Shown here: positions 54,893 through 64,000 of the stretch, in pieces | How the letters are laid out: the number at the start of each line of letters is the position of its first letter | Position numbering within the stretch: the stretch's first letter is position 1 | Assembly (NCBI GenBank): GCA_017506865.1 | Contig: JAFCMP010000547.1 | Coordinates: forward strand, 620,001-684,000 | DNA from: Tribonema minus | Taxonomy: Eukaryota; Sar; Xanthophyceae; Tribonematales; Tribonemataceae | Length of the DNA: 64,000 nt | Direction of reading: 5' to 3' | Position numbers and translations under genes: made by a program | The notes under the pieces: generated by a model | The model's database searches: none | Seen by the model: only the letters and a program-made list of their open reading frames with translations | Told to the model about the DNA's origin: nothing

Positions 54893-57800
54893 GAGCGTGT
54901 GCAATCTCTGCGTGAAGCGCAAGCGCAGGTGTCTCGGCAACGGGACGGACCCGTGCCCCCTCTGCGTCTCCAAGGGCACGCCGTGCGTGTACGGTCCGGT
55001 GAGTGAGTGTGTGAGTCATCGAGAGAGTATTTTGAATGCAAGTATGCTCTGCGTCTTCAAGGGCACGCCGTGCGTGTACGTGTCTGGTGAGCGAGTGAGT
55101 GTGTCATAGAGTGAGTACTTTAGACGCAAGTACATTACCCGTGCCCGCTCTGCGTCTCCAAGGGCACGCTGTGCGAGTACGGTCCGGTGAGTGAGTGAGT
55201 GAGTGAGTGAGTCGTAGAGTGAGCACCTTGAATACAAGTAGGTATATTCAACGTAGCCGAAATGGGGCACTTTCAACTGTACCAAAAAGGTACACATGAA
55301 CGCTGACATTCCTTTTGGACCAGGCAGCCAGTTGCGTCTCGTGCACCGCTTCCTCGCAGACAGTTGCGCCAGGGCACTGCGCCCACATTGGGTCTCAAGA
55401 GTTGTGCAGAGTGCGTACAGGAGCGTGCGTGCGTCAATGAATGGGAGAGGGCAGGTGAGCAAGGGAGTGAGTCAGCAATTCCATGAGTGCCTTCCTATTC
55501 AGTTTCTTTGCATCCAAGTTGATGCATCGAAGACTACTTTTACATGCGCCGCATGAGTGGGGAGTCACCAGCGGAAGCAGTACCCGAACCTCAACATCAT
55601 TGATCTGACCTATTGCTGTGACTGCTCTATGCATTGCAGGCAAATGCATATAGCTGTGGAGGCATGGTGTGATGCGAGTGAATCAGCGGAGGCGGACAGG
55701 CTCTGAGCCTCCCAATGATTGCATGCGTCTGTGATGCGGTGTTGAACCTCAAGTTCAGGTAGTCGCATGGGGTGCAGAAGCGCACTTCTGATTGCAGGAC
55801 AGTTCGGCAGACGCTTTTTGTTGCTGTTTCCTGCGTGGGGCGTAACAGAAATTCCTTCTATGACGTTGTTGCTGTTGTTGTCCTGCGCGGGCGTTAACGG
55901 AAACTCCTTGTATGACAGGCGAACTTAATGTGTGCGTGCTGAGCCATGCTGCTGCTTGCGGCTGCAGCATGTGTACTGTCACCTCGCTTTCAATCACTTC
56001 TTTTTCTGGGTCAGGAAAGTGCACAAGCAAACGGTACAGTACAATTGGTGTTTTGCCACACTGGTGTGAATGGACAAAGCCCTGGTTCTGTACACAGCCA
56101 TAGCCTGCGGACATCGACTGTCTCAACTACAACATACCACCATACATGCGTTCACCAACTTCAAGTTGCACTCAGACACATTGCACAGGTGCGCCTGACG
56201 CCACCGTGCGTGGCAGCGAACTTGAGAGTGTGCTTTGTCTGCACATATGAACACACCCCTCCCATGCCGCTGAAAGTACACCCAAATGATGAGCCCATCT
56301 GGGTACTCTGCTGGAGGCGTGCAAAGTACTAGAGATGCCAGCAGCACTGCTTTGACGCTTTTGTTACATGCAACACACTCACAGACACCATCTGTAGCAC
56401 CAGAGCACACATTTCATTCATACCCGCATACCGCATTTCTGCGTGCAGCTAAACACGGGTAGGTATGTATCATTTGTAACGCGGTTAAGCGCATCGGCAG
56501 CGCTCAACCCAGCCTTTATGCCTACCCCGCAACTCAACGCTGCAGCACCGCTCGCTCGCCTCCGTACCGCCGCCGCGCAGCTCGTCAAGCGTGGTCGGAA
56601 GCCAAAGCATCAGCGCGCCCGCGCGCGCGCCGCCGCCGCCGCCGCCGCTGCCGCCGCCGCCGCCACCCCTGCCGCCGCCGCCGCTGCTGCTGCCGCCGCC
56701 GCTGCTGCTGGCAACCAGGGGTCGTACTCGCCGTCGCTCGACAGCGGCTCCGACGCAAATGACTCTATGGATGACTCAGAGTCGGAGTCCGCAAGGTGGT
56801 CGGGCGACACTGCCGCGCCGAACAGACATCAGGCAAGCCCTGCGCAGCACGTGCAGCCAGCCGTGCAGGGCAGCAGCGGCGGCAGCGGCGGCGGCAGCGG
56901 CGGCGCCTTACAACCCCACTTCACGGGGCGAAGCGAGAGGGGTGACGGGCGGGGTTACAGCGGCAGCGGCAGCGGCGGCCGCGGCGGCGGCAGCGGTGGC
57001 GGCGGTGGCGGCGGCGGCGGCGGTGGCGGCAGCGGCAGTGGCGGTGGCAGCGACGGCGGCGACGGCAGCTGCAGAGCTGTGGTAACTGCGTCGCCAGAGC
57101 GGCAATTGCTGAGCCCGTCTATCGCCACAGGGATGCTGGGGCTGCAGGAGAACAAGTACCTGTTCATGTACATGTCCACATTTGCAGGTGAGCGCGCGCG
57201 CGCGGTGCTTGCCGCCACTCTGCGTGCGCGCGCGCGTAATGCGGTTGCTGATCCGTACGGCGTCCATGGCTCTCGTGTGCGCACTGCGCTCGTTGCTGAA
57301 TGGGAAGACTCGACAGAGAGTGTTCTGTTTCTCAAAGCAGCTTTTGAAGTGGAGTGACCGATACTCGGGCATCGTCATCCAGAGCTACTCCACATGGGCG
57401 AAGTGCCGCTGCTCCCCCCCCCCCACCTCCCCCTCTCCCCACCCCTCCATCACCTTCAAGTAGACGTCAAGCACAGCCCATCGCTGCACTACGCGCGCGC
57501 GCACGCGACGCGCTCACCCATTCGCGCCCCCCGCGCCGCCGCCGCCGCCTCGGCACCGCCACCGCAGGCGTGCCGTGCGTCGCGGAGTCCGATTTGCAGC
57601 GCTCAGTTGTTGAGCTCATGGGCCCACGCGCCGCCACCGGCAGCAGCGCCGCCGCCGCCGCCGCTGCCGCGCCCGACAGGGCGGCCGCCGACGCGGCGAA
57701 CCGCTGCACGTTGTGGACGGGCATCGCCAACGGAGCGCTGCTGCTCGGCGCGCCCGAGCACGTGTACGGTAGGTACATGGAGCGCGGCATGCGCGAGCTG

Positions 57801-60752
57801 CGCGGCGGCGCGGCGGCGGCGGCGGCGACGGCGGAGACGCTGCGCGCGCACATCCTCGCCGCCAACACGTTCGCGATGCTGGAGGACACTGCGAGGTACG
57901 TGTGGCTGTGCACAGACGCGGCCGCGCCGCTGCGGTCGCGCTAGTGCGCGTGCGCCATATGCTAGCGCGCCGCGGTGGTTCCTTGCTGCAGCGCGCCGGG
58001 CCGGCTCTCTCTGCCGCGGCATGCGCGTGCGCTGCTGACGCGCGTCTGCTGGCTCTGTTCCACGCACGTGACCATCGAAGCACCATATGATGGTCTGGGG
58101 GCTTTGCACTGAAAGGATGCAATGTTGAAGTTGAAGTTTGAGGTCTAAACAGTGATCCAGATGCAGCAGTGCGGACAAGCCCTCTCTGTCGCAAGTTCTT
58201 GTCAGGCAAGCCTTGCACATAAGGAAGCTCTACACACATGCACGCGTTCATGCCCAGTCAGCACCAGCGCGGTGTCAGCATGCTGATGCAAGCCCGATGC
58301 ATGTCGTTTCTAATTTCTACCCTAACCCTTATCGTCACCCCTGACCCTAACCCCAACCCGTCTTGCCGCGCCTGGTCACCTTGCAAACCACTCAGCTGCA
58401 GTTCATGCCAGCACCCCTATGGACGATGCACTCCTCAAGAAGTATTGCTTCACGAACAATGTACTTGACCATTGGCCATCACCGTACGCCAATACCGTCG
58501 CTGCTGCTCACAAATTTGATTGGATGACGGGTGTACTCCTAACCTTAACCTAACCCTAACCCTAAGCCTAAGCCTAATTCTTGGATGACGGTTGTCAGTG
58601 CAGGTTCAACGCGCATCTGGCCATGGCGGAGAGGGTCGCGCGTGCGATGGCGCGCGCGCATCAGCAGAGCACTGCCTCTGCTGCCGCAGCAGCAGCAGCG
58701 AGCAGCGCGGCAGCGACGGCGCAGCAGAGCCCGCCGCTGAACGAGGACCTGTGGTATCTGATGGAGGGCCTGCTCCAATTCAGGAGCATGCTCGACTCCA
58801 CAACGACGTCGCATACCACTGCAGCAGCGCTCGACACGGCCGATCGGGACCCCCCCGACGATCACGCGAGGTGCGCTTGACATGTCGCACATACACCAGA
58901 GTACATACCATATATGGCTGCTTTAGTTCATGCTCACGTGAAGCAGTGTTTCGGGGCACGGCAGTGCGCTGCTCTCAAACATGTCGTATGCCCCCAAGAT
59001 GGCCAACAAGATGTCGTACACCACCACAGCAGTGCTCGACGCCGCCGACCGCGACCCCCCCCCACAGTCACGCGAGGCGTGGCGTCGCTTGCTGTCACAC
59101 GACATGTAGGTTCCGTACAGCGAGCTTCAAGCTAGATGCCATTCATCTGGGCTTTTTCATGCTCTGAGCGAGAATTTTGAAATACCTCATTCGTGATCAT
59201 TCAGACTACTTCAAAAACGTCATGTACTTTGATTTACATGAGACACTTGAGGCATTATATAAAAAGTACATGTCATATACTTTGGAAGTATATAGCTACT
59301 TGAGCTCATGTCGTTCGCGTTGAGCAGTATTTGGGAGTGCCCCCGAACATACGACATACTGATCTGCTCGCAGCACGTCGGTTTGCGTGAGTCAGTGTTT
59401 GGTGATAACCCTAACCCTAATCCTAACCCTAGCTCTCACACATCTCGGACGCCCCCGGATGGAGATGCCCCCCGCAATTCTTCGACCCCTGTTGTGCTGC
59501 GCAGCGCAAGAGCGCGCAGAGTGCGTAGTGTAATGTGGCAGGTGCAACGCCGCGCTCATGAGAAGAAAATCCACGATCACTGCTTCGCATTGGATGTGAA
59601 AACACATGAGCGTCCACCGTCCATCGTTGCCGCTGGGCCGCGCTGCGGGTGCGGCGTCGCGTCATGCCATGTTTGGCTGCAACATGTGCACGGCGGCCCG
59701 CTTTTGCACTGCGCGGCGCGGCGCGCTGTTGTGCTGAGTTTGCCGAACACGGGGCAGGAAAGTCATGATCATTGCTGCGGCCTGCTGCGGCATGCACACA
59801 TCACAGTTGTGCGCCTGCACATTCATGACAGCAGTCATACGGCTGACCGCTAGTGTATAAAGGTGTGATATACTTATATGTCGTGTTTGCTGAGCCGTGC
59901 AGCAGGTGCGACATCATGTCTGTGGGCCACCCTGTGGACGACGAGCCGTTTTCACCCATTGTGGGCTACATGCCTATCATACGGGTACGTTCTCTCAAAC
60001 TTCAAGTGCACTTGTTCATTCATTCGCGCTCAGCGCGCAAAAATCGGATGTACTCATGTGTGTGCTTGCATGTACTTCAGGTGTACTTGTTCATTGATTC
60101 TTGCTCAGGGCGGAGAAAACGGACGCACTCGTGTGTACTTCGGGTGTACTTGCATGTACTTGAGGTGTACCAAAAGAGCGATGGTACATGTACATTGTCC
60201 AGGCATGGATTCACTTTATGATGCAGTTGAGCAGGCTTGCTCCAGCCGCCTGGCTGACTGGCGTTGCCGTGTGCGCAATGGTGCTCTGGTCTTGTCTTAC
60301 CTAGCAGAGATTGAATGCCTAGCGACCACACACTCGCCTTCCCCTCTTTCTGTGTCCCCTTGCTGGTTCCTGGTTGTCGACCCCAATTTTGTACACCAAA
60401 TTTGCCAAACACCTGCTGAACTTTGTTGCGTGTTTGGCGTGGGTTGATGGCCATCAAATTAAAACCGCACTCACCTGTGTGCGTTCACGTGCATGCACTT
60501 CATGTGTACCGGTATACGACACCAGACCTCAAGGAATTGTTTATGACCTATTCGTCAAAGTTCACGTTTCTGTTGTGAAGTTTGTGGTGCAACTGTGTAG
60601 CGGTTCAGCACGTGCGCGCCGCCGTTGCGCGATCATGCAGTAGTATGTTGACAACTCGTGGGTCGTGGACGACGGACAGCAAAGCCCTGTGCGAACAGGC
60701 ATCACGTCTATCAACCTGGGAGCGTGTTTGCGATCTTGTGTAAGCCTGCTGC

Positions 60753-60786
<34 letters not shown>

Positions 60787-63425
60787 GCTGCTGCTGCCGC
60801 TGCTGCTGCCGCTGCTGCTGCTACTGCTGCTGCTGCCGCCGCCGCTGCTGCTGCTGATGCGTTTGTCATGCAGGGGCTGCCGACATACAGCGCGGAAAGG
60901 GTGCAGGCGCTGGTCACAGAGGAGGGCTATCTCAGCGAGCAGCAGGTGGGCGGCGCAAACTTCAACTCTGTTCACACTTCAACTCTGTTGAATCAACCTC
61001 AACTCTGTTGCGACAGCACGCACATCTCACCATCAGCGGGAGCGCGTTAGGGTTGAGACTAGGGTCAGGATCAGGGTTGAGAGTAGGTGGACTCTAGTTC
61101 TATCTCTGGGGCAGTGCTCACAGCTTCAGACATGATCTGATGCGAGAACTCACCGGCAGCGGGGAGGGGTGCGTTGCGACAATTACCGCCCCAAGTCGCA
61201 CGCGGTTCGGCGCCCGTGCCCATAACCTAGCCTGCTTCACCCGCTCAGTAATCCATGTTCAAGTTACACTTGCATTTTGAGATACTTCGAGGGCGTGCTC
61301 TACAGCTTGTTGAGGCCGTCTGCGTTTAGAGATGCGCTGAGGGCGCGCTTTGCAGCCGGTACCGACGCGAAACGTGCCTACTACCTCCCCCATTTCGTGA
61401 CAAGTGCTGCCGCTCTCTCCCTCTCCCGCTTGATGCATGCTGCACACGGCAAGGCAAGCCTACAAAGCTTCCAACGTATACACAAGCAACCAATACAGAA
61501 TGCTACAAGTCCCCCCCCCCCCCCAGGGTACAACCCACACACAAGCATTCGAAACAGAACGCTACAGCTACAGCCCCCCCCCCCCCTTCCCACTCTCGCG
61601 CATGTGTGCGCAGGCTCTTCAATTTGCGCGTCACAACATTGTTGCGTCAGCCCTCACGCAGCTCGCGCAGCCGCACGCGCAGGGCGTGGAGGGCCTAGTG
61701 AGCGCTGCCACGTGGGGCCTCACGCGCCTGCTGCAGATGACCATGTCCCTGGAGCACCGATGCGTGCAGGTGAGAGCGACTACAGGACGCATGAAACTCA
61801 TCAACTTGCACCTCACAAGGCAAGACATGAGAAACATTGCCACTGGTCGCAGGGCTGTGATGAAGGACTCTGACTCTGACTCCTGGCCTGGTGAGCGCTG
61901 CCACTTGAGGCCTCACGTGCCTGCTGCAGATGACCATGTCCCTCGAGCACCACTGCGTTCAGGTGAGGGTGCCTAGGTACAAGCCCCATAAAACTCATCA
62001 ACTTGCACGTCATATGGCAAGATGTGAGAATGTCTGCCTGTGGCCGCAGCGCTGTGATGTAAGACTCTGACTCTGACTCCCGCCCTGGTGAGCGCTGCCA
62101 CGTGGGGCCTCACGCGCCTCCTGCAGATGACCATGTCCCTTGAGCACCGCTGCGTTCAGGCGAGGGTGGCTACTGTACCAGCCCCACTGAATGCATCAGC
62201 TTGAATCTCACAAGGCGAAGTGTGGAAACATTCTGCCGCTGGCCATCGCGCTGTGATGTAAGACTCAGTCTGACTCCTGGCCTGGTGAGCGCTGCCATGC
62301 ACGGCCTCACTTGCGTCCTGCAGATGACTGCATCTGTGAAGCAGTGCTGCGTTCAAGAGCGCCTCGCTGCCAACCTCGCAAAACGACAGGTTGATTTGCG
62401 CTCGTAACGGTACCTCACAAGGCGAGTTTCTGATCGGTGATACCTGCCCTTGGTCAAGGTGTTGATCAGAGACTTTGACTCAGTAGGTACTGTAGTGTTG
62501 TCATCACCGCCCCTTGCTCAGAGTTACGGTAAGACCCTCCTGCGCGACAAAGGCATCCCTGCCCGCAGCTCACGTAATTGGTGCAACCACAACCCTGGGG
62601 GTACAGAGCGGCGAGTCACCTGCGTGCCGCCCCCATCTCAACCTCAACTTTGCTGCCTCTGTCGACTTCAACTCTGTCCGCAGCTGATGCAACCGGTGCT
62701 GGAGGACGTGCCGCTCGCGCGCATGCCGCCCCCCATCTCAACCGCCTTTGTCAATTTCAACTCTGTCCGCAGCTGATGCAACTGGTGCTGGTGGACGTGC
62801 CATCCGCTCGCGCGGTCAGCGCGCAGCTGCTCGACCTGGTCGACTTTAACTTCACCTCGATGAATCTCAACTTAAACCTACCTTTGTCAACTTCAACTCT
62901 TTCCGCAGCTGATGCAACTGGTGCTGGAGGACGTGCCGCTCGCGCGCATGCCGCCCCCCATCTCAACCTCATTGCCTTTGTCAACTTCAACTATTTTACA
63001 ACTTAAACTCTGTCCGCAGCTACTGCAACTGGTGCTGGTGGACGTGCCATCGGCGCGCGCCGTTGACGCGCAGCTGCACGTTGTGGTTGACTTCAACTTC
63101 TCCCTGATGAATTTCAACTTGAACTTGCCTTTGACAACTTCGACTCTATCCGCAGCTGATGCAACCCTTGCTGGTGGACGTGCCATCCGCGCGCAGCACC
63201 CCACGTCAACCTCAACTTTGCTGCTGTCAACTTCAACTCTGTCCGCAGCTGATGCAACTGGTGCTGGTGGACGTGCCATCAGCGCGCACCGTTGGCGCGC
63301 AGCTGCTCGTCTTGGTGGACCGCATCATGGGCGCGCTCGGCAGGGACTTCTTTAGGCGCCCCGGCTTCAGCCAGATGCAGCTCGCGACGCAGGCTGCCTT
63401 TTTGAAGTTGCTAGCGGGCGACGAG
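54893..63425 (+). CDS. Zn2Cys6 transcription factor, paralogue of the gene at 30388 (partial at both ends)
   Basis: Exons: 54893-54998, 56581-57187, 57568-57895, 58604-58870, 59906-59984, 60874-60945, 61614-61769, 63249-63425. Phases agree throughout. The zinc cluster lies wholly in the first visible exon with the same spacing as the other gene: C-x2-C-x6-C-x7-C-x2-C-x6-C (CNLCVKRKRRC...CPLC...C). The basic linker is KRGRKPKHQR, then Ala- and Gly-repeat stretches, then the helical middle region. Matching blocks: NEDLWYLMEG versus DEDVGFMLEG, GLPTYSAERVQ versus GLPTYRAEDIQ, RHNIVASALTQLAQPH in both, PGFSQ...QAAFLKLLAGDE versus PGFNN...EAAFLRILGGNE. The start exon and everything after 63425 are missing. 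The last junction would be a GC donor (GAG|GCGAGT), as at 33412; otherwise the frame stops 11 codons later. No match to the next exon of the other gene is seen up to 64000. Confidence 0.86.
55040..55225 (+). repeat. Two ghost donor edges of exon 54893-54998
   Basis: CTCTGCGTCTYCAAGGGCACGC...GTGTACG... recurs with junctions near 55086 and 55186, each followed by GTGAGTGAGTG-type tracts expanded to (GAGT)n in the last copy. Confidence 0.93.
55226..56580. other. Intron of Zn2Cys6 paralogue
   Basis: A short tandem (TTGTTGCTGTTGTTGTCCTGCG-like, ~65 bp apart) lies at about 55815-55900. No exon is supported. The acceptor of exon 56581 has a weak C/T-rich tract. Confidence 0.5.
58310..58600 (+). repeat. 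Telomere-like tracts before exon 58604-58870
   Basis: CTAACCCTTATCGTCACCCCTGACCCTAACCCC at 58320-58355 (in pieces) and TAACCTAACCCTAACCCTAA at 58545-58565, ending ~40 bp before the acceptor CAG at 58601-58603. The CTAAC units match a branch-point consensus. Confidence 0.75.
59020..59180 (+). mobile_element. Ghost donor edge of exon 58604-58870 next to a LINE-like 3' end
   Basis: 59027-59076 copies the exon end (CAGYGCTCGACRC.GCCGA..G.GACCCCCC...CACGCGAG) but with donor GCGTGG. From 59085 to 59180 follows a diverged copy of the LINE-like 3' end (TCACACGACATGTAGGTTCC ... ATCTGGGCTTTTTCATGCTC). Telomere-like CTAACCCTAAT units are at 59405-59435. Confidence 0.7.
59985..60135. repeat. Short tandem intron repeats resembling the LINE-like tail inverted
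   Basis: Two ~80-bp units (CTTGTTCATTCATTCGCGCTCAGCG and CTTGTTCATTGATTCTTGCTCAGGG) with AGGTGTACTTG motifs follow the donor at 59984. Confidence 0.5.
60745..60860 (+). repeat. (GCT)n triplet tract just before an acceptor
   Basis: About 110 bp of GCTGCTGCC-type triplets end ~14 bp before the acceptor CAG at 60871-60873 of exon 60874-60945. The tract is open in the exon's frame as poly-Ala, so use of an upstream acceptor would add alanines. The paralogous intron lacks it. Confidence 0.85.
61268..61362 (+). other. Possible extra exon or ghost, not supported by phase
   Basis: One frame reads YFEGVLYSLLRPSAFRDALRARFAA before a GTACCG donor-like site. It looks protein-like, but it does not fit phase 0 on both sides and has no counterpart in the gene at 30388. 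I leave it out of the gene model. Confidence 0.3.
61880..62370 (+). repeat. Three ghost donor edges of exon 61614-61769, ~195-bp units
   Basis: Copies of GTGAGCGCTGCCACGTGGGGCCTCACG...GAGCACCRCTGCGTTCAG end near 61962 (donor GTGAGG), 62159 (donor mutated to GCGAGG) and 62356 (no donor). The flank AAACTCATCAACTTGCACST...GGCAAGAYRTGAGAA and TGTGATGTAAGACTCTGACT is repeated with them. Confidence 0.94.
62680..63235 (+). repeat. Five ghost acceptor edges of exon 63249-63425 in a higher-order array
   Basis: Copies start at 62684, 62773, 62909, 63020 and 63156, each after CTNTNTCCGCAG. Copies 1 and 3 share one variant (GCTGGAGGACGTGCCGCTCG, then CGCATGCCGCC). Copies 2 and 4 share another that follows the real exon further (GTGGACGTGCCATC...GCGCAGCTG). 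Copy 5 is short. Spacings are 89, 136, 111, 136, 93 bp. Confidence 0.95.
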
Positions 63426-63431
63426 GCGAGT

Positions 63432-64000
63432 TGCCTGTTGAAATTTGTGCCATGAACTGTATCATTGCAGCCAGGGGCCACTTTCAAAACGAGCATGCGC
63501 CAAGACGGTTGCCTGCCTGGGGTCGCTGACAACTTTGTTGCACATGGCGGGAAGCTCCAACAACTTGAAAGTTCCTCAGATGCTCACGCGGTCTTTAGAA
63601 ACAAACTTTAACAGCACAGTGCAAAAGAACCAGCAGTGTTTTGTGGGTGCACACAGAGCTTGAACGTCCGATTCAAATGCGTGCACGTCACATGACCAAG
63701 CGAAGCGGCCGTACAGTGCTGCCATCAGAGCCTAACACTGCTGCAACCCAGCGAGCTAGTGACCGCTAGTCTGTTGAGGCACAGCCCGCTAGCCTATTGC
63801 TGTACACCGTCAGAGGCAGACAGCAAGGCGGCTCAAGCATTAGCATCAGCAGACCGACGACAGTTGTGTGCTGCTTGAAGTGATCGTCTTGTACTCTGTC
63901 CGCGGGCAAGCATAACTGCCGTAACTGCCAGCGTGGCACGGCAGCAAGCATGCAACTGCCACAGCAACCTCAACACCTAAATAAACACGTGCACGCTCAT
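63432..64000. other. Right end of window
   Basis: If the GC donor at 63426 is used this is intron; otherwise it follows a stop at about 63455. No match to the EGCLQLLVQMVKMV-coding exon of the other gene is visible. No other feature recognised. Confidence 0.4.

Noticed and set aside
1..64000. tRNA, rRNA or CRISPR features
   Set aside because: No cloverleaf, rRNA core or regular spacer array recognised; the regular arrays seen are exon-edge duplications.

Overview
This is a eukaryotic nuclear window. All recognisable genes lie on the + strand and are cut into many short exons by GT-AG introns of roughly 0.3-2 kb. TTAGGG-type telomere-like repeats are scattered through the introns, homopolymer-C tracts often serve as polypyrimidine tracts, and exons are GC-rich with Ala/Gly/Gln runs. 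A Zn2Cys6 'fungal-type' factor, an anoctamin with a C-terminal C2-like domain and a single-domain globin together suggest a protist alga, most likely a stramenopile (brown/yellow-green algal lineage). That assignment is inference, not proof.

Layout: (1) 2265-23973, the 3' part of an anoctamin/TMEM16 gene (19 exons seen; its N-terminus is not seen). (2) 26509-27868, a complete three-exon globin of 187 aa. (3) 30388-42771, a complete 13-exon Zn2Cys6 transcription-factor gene of 986 codons. (4) 54893 to at least 63425, a diverged paralogue of gene 3, lacking its first exon(s) and its 3' end. Genes 3 and 4 are separated by a repeat-rich interval (42.8-54.9 kb) with 3'-end pieces of a probable LINE-type element, a hairpin element, a 3-kb near-perfect foldback (46369-49362) and a tandem-repeat region with a long minus-strand open frame. 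Two TA-flanked MITE-like elements sit at 673-1187 and 11402-12072.

The most unusual property is that most exons are accompanied, inside the adjacent intron, by diverged tandem copies of their own edge. Copies of the 3' exon end plus its donor lie downstream, and copies of the 5' exon end plus its acceptor lie upstream. I call these 'ghost junctions'. About 27 exon edges in the three multi-exon genes show them, with 1 to 7 extra copies each and unit lengths of about 90-220 bp (one array has an exact 117-bp period). This fits introns growing by repeated tandem duplication of splice junctions, and it leaves arrays of potential alternative splice sites. In one case the intronic copy is inverted relative to the exon. 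Exon structures were built by hand from frame continuity, splice consensus, family knowledge and comparison of the two paralogues. No search or alignment tool was available.
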